Assembly (NCBI GenBank): GCA_947561395.2
Contig: OX387190.1
Coordinates: forward strand, 17,230,858-17,294,857
Origin: Buxus sempervirens
Taxonomy: Eukaryota > Streptophyta > Magnoliopsida > Buxales > Buxaceae
Direction: 5' to 3'
Length of the DNA stretch: 64,000 nucleotides
Below are positions 31,384 to 43,350 of this stretch, piece by piece; position 1 is the first letter of the stretch, and each line of letters starts with the position of its first letter. A model generated the notes under the pieces. The model was not told the DNA's origin. It did not search any database and was given only the letters and a program-made list of their open reading frames with translations. The position numbers were made by a program, and so were the translations under genes.

Positions 31384-34212
31384 TTAAGAGGAATCGAATA
31401 ACTCTGGATACTTCTTTCTCATCTCTTCCTCGCCTTCCCAAGTGCATTCTTCGATGGAATGGTTTTGCCACAATACTTTCACCAAGGGTATCACTTTGGT
31501 GCGAAGGATCTGCTCGCGTCAATCCAAAATCTGCACTGGCCTCTCTTCATACGTCAAATCCTCCCGAATCGCTAAAGGTTCGGAATCTATCACATGACTG
31601 GGATCAGAGATGTACTTATGTAGCATGGAAATGTGAAACACATCATGCACCCCTTCCAAGTGACCCGGTAAAGCCAACCGATATGCTGCTGGGTTAATCT
31701 CCTTCACTATCTCATATGGACCCATGAACCGAGGTGATAATTTCCCTTTCTTCCCAAATCTCTTGATTCCTTTGGATGGGGAAACCTTTAAAAAGACCAT
31801 ATCTCCCACTTCGAATCTCAGCTCTCGACGTCTAGTATCTGCATAACTCTTCTGACAACTCTGTGCAGTTAATATCCTCTGCTTGATGAGTTTTACTTTC
31901 TCCATACTGTCTTGAATAATTTCTGGCCCAAAATACTGTTTCTCCCCAATCTCAACCCAACATACTGGTGATCTGCACATCCTACCATACAAAGCCTCAT
32001 ACGGTGCCATCTGGATGCTAGCTTGGTAGCTATTATTGTAGGCAAACTCCACCAGATGCAAATACTTGCTCCAGCTGCCACCCCAATCCAAAACACAACA
32101 CCTTAACATATCCTCTAAAGTCTGGATAGTCCTCTCAGACTGACCATCAGTCTGCGGATGGAAACTGGTACTGAAACTCAACTTGGTACCCATGGCCTCC
32201 TAGAAACACTGCCAAAAGTGAGATGTGAACCGGGAATCCCTATCTGACACAATAGACACCGGGACCCCATGCAACCGGACTATCTCCCGTGTATATAAGT
32301 CAACCAATGATGCTAGGTTTTGAGTAGTCGAATAGGGCAAGAAGTGAGCGGATTTGGTCAGCCTATCTACAATTACCCATATACCATTGTGATTTTTGGC
32401 TGGAGGTGGTAACCCATTCACAAAATCCATTGTGATATGCTCCCATTTCCACTCAGGCACTGGTAATGGTCTCATCAATCCTGGAGGTCTACGATGTTCT
32501 GCTTTTACTTGCTGACATATGAGACACTTAGCTACAAATCCCGCAATGTCTTTCTTCATACCCGACCACCAATATACCCCCTTCAAGTTCCGATACATCT
32601 TGGTGCCACCCGGGTGAACTGCATATCTAGACCTGTGACTCTCATCAAGTATTACTCCTTTGATCTCATCATCATTCGGAACACAAATACGACCCTTAAA
32701 TTTTAGCAGTCCATCCCTGATCTCAAAGTCTCTAGCTGCTTCATCACCCTTTGATACTAACTCCCTGGTATGTGTTAACTCCGCATCAGTCAACTGCCTA
32801 TCACGAATCTGTTGTATCAACTCAGGCTCCACCTGAACTCGTGATAAAATCAGACCATGACCGTGGGTGCTAAACTCTCCTAGCCAGTCTACCACTGTAT
32901 CAACTAGAGTGCACTGGTTAACCATAAAGCTAGCTAATGTGGCCACCTCCTCCTGAGAAACACTCCTACGGCTCAGAGCATCTGCCACCACATTTGCCTT
33001 ACCAGGGTGGTAATGAAAAGTAAAATCATAGTCCTTTAGGAGGTCCATCCATCTCCTTTGTCTCATATTCAACTCCCTCTGAGAAAATATATATCTCAAG
33101 CTCTTGTGATCGGAGAATATCTCAAATGAAGCTCCCATCAAGTAGTGCCTCCATAACTTGAGTGCAAACACGATCGCTGCCAACTCCAGATCATGGGTAG
33201 GATAGTTCTTCTCATGAGGACGAAGTAACCTCAAAGCATACGCTACTGCCCGCCTCTACTGCATCAAAACATAGCCCAATCCTACTCGTGAAGCATCACA
33301 ATAAATAGAAAATCCTTCACTCACTAATGGAACAATCAGAACTGGAGCTATAGACAGTTTACTTTTCAACTCCTGAAAACTGGTCTCACACTTCTCGCTC
33401 CATTCAAACTTCACTACCTTCTTAGTGAGATTGGATAAAGGTGCTGCTACTCGTGAAAAATTCTCTATGAATCTCCGGTAATATCCAGCCATCCCCAAGA
33501 AACTCCGAATCTCTGTCACAGATGAAGGCCTAGGCCACTCTGCAACAGCCTGCACTTTAGCTGGATCCACTGCTATACCGTTCCCAGAAATCACGTGCCC
33601 CAAGAAACTCACTTCCCTCAACCAGAACTGACACTTACTGAACTTTGCGTACAGTCGGTGCTCTCTCAATGTCTGTAACACTGTCCTGAGGTGCTGCATG
33701 TGATCCTCTCTACTCTGGGAATACACCAAAATGTCATCAATAAACACGACCACGAAACTGTCCAAGTAAGGATGAAATACACGATTCATAAGATTCATGA
33801 AGACAGCCGGGGCATTAGTCAGCCCAAATGGCATAACCAGAAACTCGTAATGCCCATACCGTGTGTGGAAAGCCGTCTTCTCTATATCATCAGGCGCTAC
33901 TCTCAACTGATGGTATCCTTATCTGAGGTCGATCTTAGAAAACCAAGACGCTCCCCTCAACTGATCAAACAAATCATCAATCCGAGGCAATGGATACTTA
34001 TTCTTAATGGTGTCCTGGTTTAACTGGCGGTAATCTATACACATCCGCATCGACCCGTCCTTCTTTTGGACGAACAGGACTGGTGCACCCCATGGTGACA
34101 CACTGGGCCTAATAAAACCCTTTGCTTCCAGTTCATCTAACTGCTTCTTCATCTCTTTGTTCTCAAGTTGTGACATTCGGTATGGAGGTTTGGATACCGG
34201 TGCCGTACCAGG
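31384..34212 (-). pseudogene. pol: Chromovirus pol: RT, RNase H, integrase and chromodomain tail, with stops
   Basis: Read on the minus strand from 34212: RT with [16 protein letters not shown] and the catalytic FIDDILVYS. RNase H follows with YCDAS and DHKSLRYIF. The integrase zinc finger has the H/H/C/C residues ([19 protein letters not shown]). The catalytic core has [18 protein letters not shown] and [13 protein letters not shown]-type module follows ([23 protein letters not shown]). The C-terminal tail (CTWEGEEEMRKKYPELF) looks like a chromodomain end. In-frame stops fall near 33909, 33242, 32199 and 31517. The one at 31517 is TGA where CGA fits, and the one at 32199 is TAG where CAG fits. 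Catalytic residues survive, but the polyprotein cannot be made. The N-terminal joint with protease is interrupted by the solo LTR at 34213-36632. Confidence 0.92.
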
Positions 34213-34774
34213 TGTTAGCACCTGATTTTTGCACCCCCAAATTGAAGAAAAATGAAAAGTCAAACTAAAGTCAAACCTTGAGGGGGTCAAAAAATTGACT
34301 TTTTGATTCAAGAAAATTTGGCCATCAAACTTCATCTCATTGAAAAGAGCATTTCGACACGATTCCAAGGCAATTGAATTTGCTGGAATCGAAATCCAAA
34401 TGAGCAAGATATGAGCTGGTCAAACTTTTGGGGAGCAAAAAGTTGACTTTTTGCTCGACCCTAATTCAGCTGCCAAACTTGATCCCAATGGATAGGTGGT
34501 TCCGAGTCAGTTCCAACGACACTAAGTTTGCCGAAATCGGACACCGGATGAAGAAGTTATGAGCAGTTGAAGTTTCAGAAAAACTGCCCATGTGGCAAAA
34601 AGGCAGCAAAAAATGGAATAAACCAATAAAATAAATAAGATAAATGTGTTTAATAATATTTTAATAAAAGGAATCTCGCTTTTCAATAAAATAATCAAAG
34701 AAATCGAATGAAATCTTACCAAAAATCAAATTGAATAAAGGTTTGAAATCCAAACATTTTAAAAACGTGCTGGA

Positions 34775-34985
34775 CCGTATTTCAATTACGGGCAGGGCAT
34801 GCCCGTATTTGAAATACGGGCAAGCTTCTGGAAGAAGACACGCGTCGCTGTACGGCGGGACACGCGTCCCGTACGGCCGATTTTGCAAGATTTGGAAATG
34901 TGTGTTTTTCACCCGTATTTGAATTACAGGCAAGGCACGCCCGTACTTGAAGTACGGGAAAGGCATGCCCGTACTTCAAATACGG
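34775..34985 (+). promoter_or_regulatory. Phased dyads CCGTA-N7-TACGG upstream of LTR TATA
   Basis: Sites are at 34775-34791, 34803-34819, 34913-34929 (one half-site TACAG), 34941-34957 and 34969-34985. Centres are 28 bp apart within each group. Most extend to GCCCGTA/TACGGGC. Between the groups is a related block at about 34850-34877 with TACGG, GGGAC and CGTACGG words. The last site ends 17 bp before the TATA at 35002. Confidence 0.9.
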
Positions 34986-35797
34986 GCACGACATTTTTGC
35001 CTATAAATAGAGAGGCCAGCCCCCCCATTCGAACAAGCCTGATCCCTTGGCCGACCCCCACTCCCTCTTGATGCTTTCCACGGCCAACCTCTGCCCAAGT
35101 GCTGCCACCCCAATCCCAAACACCGAATACCCATTTTGCCCCTGAATTACTGCCTAAACTCTACCCTTTTACTCTGTAAGTATAAACAACCCCTCAAGAC
35201 CCTTTCCAAAACCCATTCGAGGAACCCGTGGAGGCGCGGAAGCGCTGTCAAAATTCCCGGAGCACCATCACACATCATCAAGAACAAGGTAATAGCAAAT
35301 GAATGTTTCCGGTAATGTATTATTCATTATACATTGAATTTAATGCTTCCTAAACATGCTTTTATCTTGCTATTTATATCTCACCTGTTTCTTTTGTTTT
35401 GCATGGTGATGAACTCTCCACAACATGGAGGGAATTCCTCTTAAGGAAAGAAAAAAATGTCTTAAGTTAAAAAGGGACACTTTAACTAATGTTTAAGATA
35501 CTTTATTAATTCTTTTTGCTTATTGACAAAGAGAGATGTGACTCCCTTTTAAAGATCCCTTACATCCCTGTAATCTCCCTCTTCTCCTCTCTTGGCAATG
35601 GTCATGTGGGACTACAAGCAAAATGAGCTTTTGGGAAGCATGGAAAGACAAAGAAAAGTGGCTTTTTAAGCCAAATGAAACAAATGGAGCATCTGGGGAG
35701 CACTACAGAAGTCAAGTAGAAGGTCACCGAACACCCCCTGAAGGCCGTCAAGTTGATCCCAATCAAATTCTATGCAAAGTTGCAAATTCAAGAGTGA

Positions 35798-35898
35798 CCG
35801 TATACTCAGAGCGGGCGGGATGTGCCCGTATTTACTATACGGGCAAGCCTGACCCGTATTGTACTTACGGGCAAGGCTAGCCCGTATAGAAAATACGG
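35798..35898 (+). promoter_or_regulatory. Second phased dyad cluster CCGTA-N7-TACGG in the same LTR
   Basis: Sites are at 35798-35814 (right half decayed to AGCGG), 35826-35842, 35854-35870 and 35882-35898. Centres are exactly 28 bp apart. The cluster lies about 0.8 kb downstream of the TATA, so it would be transcribed. Confidence 0.9.
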
Positions 35899-36534
35899 GC
35901 GATTGTGAAATAACTTAAAAATGTAATTTTCCGACCCGGTTGGATCCGTTCCGATCCAAACCAGCTTGACCCGGCTTGGAGTGTTATTTGGGCTATTTTT
36001 AGCCTATTTTTGGACTGTGGGCCTAGAAGGCCCACCAAGACCCACCTTGGGTCCACTTGAGTGGCCCACTTTTGACTGGCCTATACCAGGCCTGTTTTCA
36101 ATAAACAGGCCCAGGCCCCTTGACCTTTGGCTAATGGGCCAAATCCAAGCCCAAATAAAAAATGTAAATGAATAAAATTTAAATACCCAAAAAGGGTTAC
36201 CCAATAACCCTACTGGGCCTAAGGCCCAACCATGGCAGCCCACGGGTCTTCCAACGGGACCCGGATCCGACCCATTTCACTTAGATAAATAAAAAAGATA
36301 AAATCCAAATAAAAGGGACCCACACCTTCAGAGGGTCCCACCAGACTAAATAAAGCAGCATGCTGGTCTAGGGAGGGTGAACTTGACTCAAAAACCAGGG
36401 AGACCCGAGGGACCCGTCAAACTGATGGGGCGGGCCGGGGTGTCTTCGGACTTCCCCGAACGTAACCGAGGACTTAGCTAGAACTCCGAAAAGCCGCAGA
36501 CCAGACTTAGACCCAAATAGGGCAAACACCGTGT

Positions 36535-36566
36535 CTGCCTGCACCTTTCAGGCAGTGGCGACTCCG
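36535..36566 (+). promoter_or_regulatory. U5 hairpin abutting TGGCGACTCCG
   Basis: CTGCCTG (36535-36541) and CAGGCAG (36549-36555) enclose a 7-nt loop. TGGCGACTCCG follows at once, 66 bp before the LTR end. In the LTRs at 49557 and 58248 the stem is CCGCCTG/CAGGCGG, a paired change in both arms. Confidence 0.8.
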
Positions 36567-36637
36567 AAAGTCCCGAGGCACGCACTGAAAGTGCGCCCGG
36601 TGTGCGATCTAGGTCAGGTTTAGGTGCGCACACCAGG

Positions 36638-38484
36638 TAAGAGTCGTATACTGAACTCGACCTCTCTAGATGGTGGTAAGCCCGGCAAGTCCTCAGGGAA
36701 GATGTCCTCAAACTCTAATGCCACAGGCACACTAGAGAGACTAGGTGCCCCAGACTCTGCCTCCTCAACTTCAATGGAAGCAACCAAACTGATCCATGTA
36801 CTTAGTCCCTCACACCGGAGACAGTGCATACGCTGATCGGGTTGGCATACCATAATAGTACCCCGATGGCAATCTATACTCACATGATTCCTAAACAGCC
36901 AATCGATGCCCAAAATCACATCGAACTCTCCAAAACTCAACTCTACCAAGTCCCCTGGCAACTCTAAGGAACCTAACCGGATCATGCAGTCTCTAAATAC
37001 AGTCTGTACTCTAGTCATTTCTCCCAATGGTGTGTGTACAAGCAACTCGGACTCAAGTGTGGCAGGAATCAAACCAATACGTAATGCACAAGATGGAGCA
37101 ATAAAGATCTAGAGGCACCTGAATCAAACAAACATACAGCCGATCTACCATGTATAAAAAGAATACCTCCGACAAGATGTGGTGCACTCGGCTCCCCCTC
37201 TCGAGCCTCCTCAGTAAGTTCCCTCTCTGCCTCATCCTCTTGCGCTGCCACAGCATACACTCTCGTCTGCTGCTGCTGCGGGCGCATAGGTGGTGCATGC
37301 TGCCTCTGCGGTGCCTGCCTACCCTGATATCCACTGCTGCTCTGACCCTGTGATCTCGGCGGTGCGGGTAACACTGGTGCCGGCCTGGGATACTGGAATC
37401 GTGGTGCATTATCTGACCGGTTGTCCCCTGAAACTGTGTTGACGGTCCTAAGCAGCTGATACGAGGCCGGGTGTGGGCATCCTGCCACTCGGTGACCGTG
37501 CTGACCACATCTGAAACAAGTTCCTGGTGGTGCTACACAGGGACCCGGAATATGAAATCTGCCACAGCTGAAACAGCCTCCATAACTCCTCCTATCCCTC
37601 TCTCCATAAGACCCAAAACCTCCAGTATCAAGCCTCGGCCTTTTGTCCCTGTCTGGAATCCTCCGTGGCTCTGAGACACTAGGCTGCACCCTCCCTCTGC
37701 TTTGCTCTGCCCCTGAGTCTCGGATCTCCCTCTCGACCCGTAGTGCTCTCCCAACTAGGTAAAAATACCTAGTGCACATCAATACCGAGACCATAAGTCT
37801 GATATCGGCCCTCAACCCTCTCTCAAAATGCTGAGTGCGTCTCTGCTCGTCGTGTACGATGTGGTGCGCAAATCAGGAAAGAACTGCGAATCGGGCCTCA
37901 TACTGCGCCACGGTCAAGGAACCCTGAGAGATGTCCATGAACTCTCTCTCCTTCTGCAGCCTCACCTCAGCAGAGAAATACTGCTCATAGAAAACTTGCC
38001 TAAACTGTTCCCATGTCATCTGAATCCCCTCTGCAATCCGCCTCCTCAAAGACTGCCACCAATGTTGGGTCTCGCCCTCTAGCGTGCAAGTGGCTAATCG
38101 CACCTTCCTGTCCTCTGGGCAATCCATGGTATCGAACATACGCTCAATTCAGGCCACCCAGCTCTCTGCCTCTAAGGGTTCTGGAACTCCATGGAAAGGT
38201 GGGGCGGTCAACTTCCTAAACTGATCAATGTCCCTCAAGGACAACTCCTCTCCCCTCCGTTGCTAATCCACATCTACTCCATGACCATTTCTGTGGCCAT
38301 TCCCGTTCCCATTTCCCGTGTGACTCATCCTCTCCTCCCTATCCAAGGCAAGGAGGTTCGCAAGTGAGTCAACAGCAGCCCAAATATCCTCGACTGCAGG
38401 CGGAGCTCCTCGTGGAGGTGCAGGGGGCTGCTCCTGCGGTATATCCCCCTCCATAGCTCTCGGGCGTCGGCCTCTGCCAGCCAT
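36638..38484 (-). pseudogene. gag: Chromovirus gag and protease, with stops and a frameshift
   Basis: The start is the ATG at 38484 (MAGRGRRPRAMEGDIPQEQ). The gag core follows (HWWQSLRRRIAEG, WEQFRQVFYEQYF). A perfect CX2CX4HX4C knuckle (CFRCGQHGHRVAGC) is at about 37518-37477. The protease has LFDSGAS near 37115. Then comes an indel at about 37110, after which the family sequence continues in another frame (LIPATLESELLVHTPLGE, FDVILGIDWL). In-frame TGA codons near 38148 and 37873 each sit where CGA (Arg) fits. The segment ends at 36638, where the Tat solo LTR begins. Gag packages the RNA and the protease would cleave the polyprotein. Neither can be made whole. Confidence 0.9.
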
Positions 38485-38640
38485 GATTTCCTGTAAACAA
38501 CAAACACCACATTAGTTAGGAACTCTCTCCTAAACCTCATGGTTCTATCTAGCGTACACACATTAATTTCCCAGGGTCTCCTAAGGTCATACTACCTAGG
38601 AATCTCTAATTCCAGCTTTAAAAGTCTATGATACCATCTC

Positions 38641-40844
38641 TGTAATGCCCCAGATCCGTGTTTTTCATTAAAGATATAACACGTCTCCCAGGGGTTAGGT
38701 AAGGATCTCAAAAATAGTGATCGCTGGATAATCACGCGCAATTTATATCACATCAGAGTGCACAATTAAAAATTCTCATCCAGGCAAAACATAGCACCTT
38801 CAAATACATCCAATGGTTCCAATTTACTATCTTACTACAATTCCCGCAAATTCAATTTAACAAAGGTTCAGACTAAGCAACCTACTAGACTAAGGATGGT
38901 AGTAATAATCCTCCTCCCTATATGTGTCAGTCGGATCTACCCCCGTAGGCGCCTCACCACGAAGATCTGAAAAACGAAACACAAAGAGGGATGAGATACG
39001 AATATCTCAGCGAGTGACACATGCATGCAGAAATAGTTAACACAGTTATAAGACATGCTTCGATAAATAATCAACAATTTAAACCAACGTACTTCCGATA
39101 ACAACACAAAACAAGGTCAATGTCATGCATATGGTTACATTGATTAATCTACATGCCAAGTAGACACTCCACACCTCCATGTACACAGTTCCGGCCTACT
39201 CAGGGTATCGGACACTCTGAAATGACGGCCTACTCAGGGTATCGTCATCCAATGCCGGCCTACTCCGGGTATCGACACTGACAACCAGGCCTACTCAGGG
39301 TATCTGGCTGCTCTACACTGGTCGTGGCAACACACAAGGCCATGCAATTACACCAATAAACACATACCATCACATTACTAAGCTTAACAAGGATCCATGG
39401 GAAGCTAAACCCAAAGCCGATAAATAACCGATAAAACTCCGCATCCAGTACACACGTCACAAGTTGTTCCAGCCAGAACTTCAACTCACACAAGTGTTCC
39501 AACCAGAACAATACTTACTCACAAGAAAACAAGTAAATAATCTTTGCAACATAATTCAAAACTTTCCATCACGAAAACAGGGTTTAATAACTCTCAATCA
39601 ATTACAATGTAATCCAAAAGAACTAAAATAAAAGCCCCGGTGTTGGGTATCCCAAACATCACCGAACATGTTGCCCTACGTCTACCTTGGAAGCTCTTAG
39701 GAAAATTCCCGAATCTATCTTCAATGTTCTCATAAGTAATTTTGTCTCTAATGTCCTAAACAAGTACTTCGCTAAGTGATCGGAGACCTTCTAGCATCAA
39801 AATCCCCATTGGTTTACTCAATTTTGAACTTCAGCAAGAAAAGTGGACTATGCGCTCACTTCCTGAAGTGAGCGCCAGGTGAGCGCCGAGTGAACGGATC
39901 GTATTAATTAAAAACTAGGGTATGCGCTCACTCGATGGTAAGTGGGCGCGAGCTCGGCGCGGAGTGGGCGCGAGAAGGGCGCAAGATAGGCGCGAGAAAA
40001 GCGCGACGCATTTAAGTGGGCGCGAGCTCAGCGCCAAGTGGGCGCGAGCTCAGCGCCAGGTCAGTTTTACTATGCACCTACTTCCGAAGTGGGCGCCAAG
40101 TGAGCGGATACCTACTGCGTTTTTCGGTTCTCTGTTAACTCCAAATCTTCGACTCTGGCTGAAATTTTTCAATCTGTAACTACTTCTCTAGTCTCCTAAT
40201 ACCCCCAGAACACATTCAAGCCTATTTTGAATTTAATCTAACCTACTTTTCAGTTATCCCCAATTTGTTATACAAAAACCCTTCGGACCATCTTTGACCA
40301 GAAACCCAGTGAAGAATTCATTCGATAAACACATGCATTCATTGAAATCAAATACTACGAATTACATAAACCAGGTTTAAAACGGTGCCACTCACTTTTT
40401 TATGCTTCCAAGCCTTGGCAACAGCAACCCAGAAATCCCCCAATCACTTCGACCGTATGCTTGCTCTGGTCGCGCAGGGGTTTTCTAAAAGTAGGAAGCC
40501 CTTCCGAACTTCTTATCAGCAACAACTTACTGGCAGTAAGTCTTCCCCATCTCTACTCTCCCACAGAACCTCTCCTACTCCTCTCGAAGAGCCCTAAACG
40601 AAAACCGCAGCCGCAACCTTCTCAGTATTCTATACTCGTATTCAGGGCAAAACAAAGACCTAATTTCTTAAACTATTTATACCTTCCGCAATACGCTTGT
40701 TGCTCGATGACCCCTTTTAACTCTGATATGGTGCGAGCGCCCCCACCAAAACCCCTACATCCACAGCTTATCAGTTTAGACATTTATTATTGATATAAAT
40801 TTTAAATTTTTCCCATAAATCCTGAAAATAAACGGGGTTTTAAA
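38641..40844 (-). repeat. 5' LTR of chromovirus
   Basis: This 2204-bp LTR is collinear with the split 3' LTR. The minus-strand TATA is at 40681-40674. It contains the hairpin array (about 39191-39306), the perfect dyad at 38993-39008 and the GCGC array (39850-40112). Its outer end reads AAA instead of ACA at 40842-40844. Just inside, 38640-38622 on the minus strand reads GAGATGGTATCATAGACT, an iMet-like primer-binding site. Confidence 0.93.
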
Positions 40845-40849
40845 TGGAC

Positions 40850-41784
40850 TATCTATTAGCTACCTTTATGATTTTGGGAGCATCCTATTTTTAAATTATT
40901 CCGCATGTGTGATGTGTGTTAATTTGGTATATTCTTTATTATAGCTTATCTTGTTGGTGCATACCCCACCAGAAGGGATATCATTTTGTTGGTACGTATC
41001 CCACCAGAAGGGGTATCTATCTCTATGATTTGGAGCACACCTTCTTTTGAAATCTTTTGTTTCTGCTGTGAGTGTTGGTTTGGTACCACCTTATTGGGAT
41101 TTATTTTGTTGTTATGTATTCCAATAGGAGAGGTATCACTTATAATTGTGATCAATATATTGTTTGTGTCTTTACTTTTGAAACATTATGTTCTTTTACT
41201 ATTCCTGCATTTGTTGGGTGTATTGGTTAATGCCTTCCTTATTTGAGTATATATTATTGTTGTTATGTTTAAATTTCAGGAAATTTGAGGAAATTCTAGG
41301 GATAAGTTGACTTTCAAAATACTTTGTGACCATAAATTATTTCTATAAGCCAACCACAGTGAATATTCCAAAGTCGCCTATCCATTGTTTCAAAGGGAGG
41401 AGTAGAATACTGTGTTAGTTTGATAATTTCATTTGATGTGAAGGTAAGGGATGGCATGGAGTTTAGTGTTGGTAGACATCATGGATTCATAAAAATTTTG
41501 AGGCATTGCAGATTGAAAATTTTCTATCAATTTTAACAAAGGAAGCAATGGAATTTATGTGGTGATAGATGTGAGAATGATTTTCGGAAGTCGAGGCAAC
41601 AATTGTCTATGGCTTTAGTTTTGGTTGTGTTTCTGATAAGGAGAATTTCAATATTTAGTAAGAGGCTTTCTGCGTAAGTTTGGACTGTGTGTTGACGTAG
41701 CAACGAAGAGTAACAACTTGTGCTTCATGATTATCAAATTATGGAAAGAGGAATTACTTAATTATGATCTTGAGATAGTAATTA
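40850..41784 (+). other. Non-coding interior of outermost element, third piece
   Basis: No domain is recognised. A short imperfect repeat around TTGTTGGTRCRTACCCCACC plus AGAAGGG occurs two to three times at 40950-41150. Weak ORFs here have no support. The sequence ends at aatta, the TSD of Cassandra. Confidence 0.6.
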
Positions 41785-42517
41785 TGTAACATCTTGTCTG
41801 GTAGCTGTGAAGGTGTAGAGCTCACATGGAAAGCTACAGGCATGGATGTGCATATGGTTGGGATCCCACAACGCTCGAGGATGCTATAAGTAGTCTTAAG
41901 ACCCCCAAATTAGCAAGAGGCCTTTTAAGGAGGAACACGGGACTAAATCCCCTGGGGACCCCAAAGTTAAGCGTGCTCGGGTGAGAGCACTCTTAGGATG
42001 GGTGACCCCCTGGGAAGTTTTCTCGTGATGTTCCTTAAGAACAAATCCGTGAGGGCCCTTTGGGCCCAGAGCGGACAATATCTTGCTGGTTATGGGTCTG
42101 GGGTTTTACAAATGGTATCAGAGCCTGCCCCGACCGGAAACTGTGTGGGTCCCGCCCAACGCGGGGACGCGTTGTCCCATGGAGGGGAGTATGTAACATC
42201 TTGTCTAGTAGCTGTGAAGGTGTAGAGCTCACATGGAAAGCTACAGGCATGGATGTGCATATGGTTGGGATCCCACAAGACTCGGGGATGCTATAAGTAG
42301 TCTTAAGACCCCCAAATTAGCAAGAGGCCTTTTAAGGAGCAACACGGGACTAAATCCCCTGGGGACCCCAAAGTTAAGCGTGCTCGGGTGAGAGCACTCT
42401 TAGGATGGGTGACCCCCTGGGAAGTTTTCTCGTGATGTCCCTTAAGAACAAATCCGTGAGGGCCCTTTGGGCCCAGAGCGGACAATATCTTGCTGGTTAT
42501 GGGTCTGGGGTGTTACA
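41785..42517 (+). mobile_element. Cassandra TRIM retrotransposon, complete
   Basis: The TSD is aatta (41780-41784 and 42518-42522). The two 326-bp LTRs (41785-42110 and 42192-42517) differ at only a handful of sites. An iMet primer-binding site TGGTATCAGAGC is at 42113-42124 and a polypurine tract ATGGAGGGGAGTA at 42179-42191. The interior is only 81 bp and codes for nothing. LTRs carrying a 5S-rRNA-like stretch define Cassandra, a non-autonomous family widespread in vascular plants. Confidence 0.97.
41948..42031 (+). promoter_or_regulatory. 5S rRNA-like Pol III promoter region in Cassandra LTR
   Basis: AAGTTAAGCGTGCTCGG matches the 5S box A. GGATGGGTGACC and CCTGGGAAGT match the intermediate element and box C in the correct order. 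The 3' LTR has the same at 42355-42438. The rest of the LTR departs from 5S, so this is not a 5S gene. Confidence 0.9.
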
Positions 42518-42696
42518 AATTATAATGGATACATTTAAATTGTGGTGGCATTGTCTTATTGGGGTAAAGTTTGAGATATTCTAATTACAAGAGTTGAAGA
42601 TATATTTTAATTTTTAATGGAATCTTAGTATGATGCTGAAGTAATTAGAAATATTTATAACTCCATGATGTGAATTTCGAGGACGAAATTCTTTTG

Positions 42697-42709
42697 TAGG
42701 AGGGTAGGA
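42697..42709 (+). promoter_or_regulatory. Polypurine tract of outermost element
   Basis: TAGGAGGGTAGGA lies directly before TGTAACACTCC at 42710. Upstream, 42672-42693 (AATTTCGAGGACGAAATTC) resembles the sequence at the end of many plant gypsy elements. Confidence 0.85.
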
Positions 42710-43029
42710 TGTAACACTCCGGAATTTTGAGAAACTTTAATTAAGATTAATTAAAATTATTAAATAAGAACAATAGAGGATTAAAATTTATTTGGTTTAA
42801 ATTGGTTCAGTTGGTTATTGGTTTAATGGGTTATTGATTAGTTTAGTGGTTTATTTGGAGTTGGTTCAAGTGGTTAGGTTTAGATGAGTTGGTTCAAGTT
42901 TAAGTGAACCGGTTCAATGGACCAATGGTTCTTGTTTCAATGGTTAAAAATAAAAAAATAAAAAATAAAAAACAAAAGCCATTCACGTTTTCTGATTTGG
43001 GGGTTTTGGTATTGGGGTCGTTAAGGGTT

Positions 43030-43350
43030 AGAAAAGAAGAGAGGAGCTGTGGAGAGGAGCCGTGGAAAGGAGAAGAGAGGAGCCGTGAAGAGGGAAAAGA
43101 GGAAAGAAGAAAAGAGGAAGAGAAGAAGAGGGAAGGGCGTCCTTGGTTGCTGCTGGGGTCTAAAACAAGAAAGAAGAAAAACAAGTGGAGAAGGAGGAGA
43201 AAAGAGAAGAAGGGAAAGAAGAGGAGAAGAAGAGAGGAAGAAAGAAAGAAGGTGTTCGTTTGGTGGGGGGGGGGGGGGGGGGGTTTAGCCGCAGAAGAGA
43301 AGGAGAAGAGAAAAGAGAAGAAGAAAAGAAAGGAAGAAGAAGACAAGAGG
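43030..43350 (+). repeat. GA-rich block with a 19-G run
   Basis: Purine-rich GAAGAGAGGA-type sequence is interrupted at 43265-43283 by 19 consecutive G. Long ORFs on both strands here are low-complexity artefacts. A similar GA block occupies the same place in the related solo LTR (44945-45190). Confidence 0.85.

Larger units (their letters stand above)
34213..36632 (+). mobile_element. Solo LTR of a Tat-type element inside chromovirus pol
   Basis: The TSD is ccagg (34208-34212 and 36633-36637). It starts TGTTAGCACCTG and ends GGTGCGCACA, is 2420 bp long and has no coding content. Removing it restores continuous pol similarity between protease and RT. The TATA (TATAAATA) is at 35002-35009. 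Dyad clusters lie before and after it, and the U5 hairpin plus TGGCGACTCCG is at 36535-36566. Two diverged copies of the roughly 150-bp LTR unit described at 49684 occur near 34330-34560. Confidence 0.95.
6789..40844 (-). mobile_element. Ty3/gypsy chromovirus (Tekay/Del-like), minus strand, carrying two nested insertions
   Basis: The TSD is tggac (6784-6788 and 40845-40849). The 5' LTR is at 38641-40844 (2204 bp). The 3' LTR is 6789-7492 joined to 29858-31359 (2206 bp) and is split by a 22-kb Tat element. The coding order on the minus strand is gag with CCHC knuckle, protease, RT, RNase H, integrase and a C-terminal chromodomain-like tail. A 2.4-kb Tat solo LTR splits pol at the protease/RT border. 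The right terminus has decayed from TACA to TAAA. Without nested DNA the element is about 9.3 kb. It carries several in-frame stops and a frameshift, so it is dead. Lineage is by motif order and tail only. Confidence 0.93.

Noticed and set aside
40461..40793. 110-codon + strand ORF in chromovirus LTR
   Set aside because: It is antisense to the LTR and is not kept open in the other copy (30897-31112).
41939..42035. Genuine 5S rRNA gene
   Set aside because: Only the internal promoter and 3' half resemble 5S. It sits in a Cassandra LTR with a matching copy 407 bp away.
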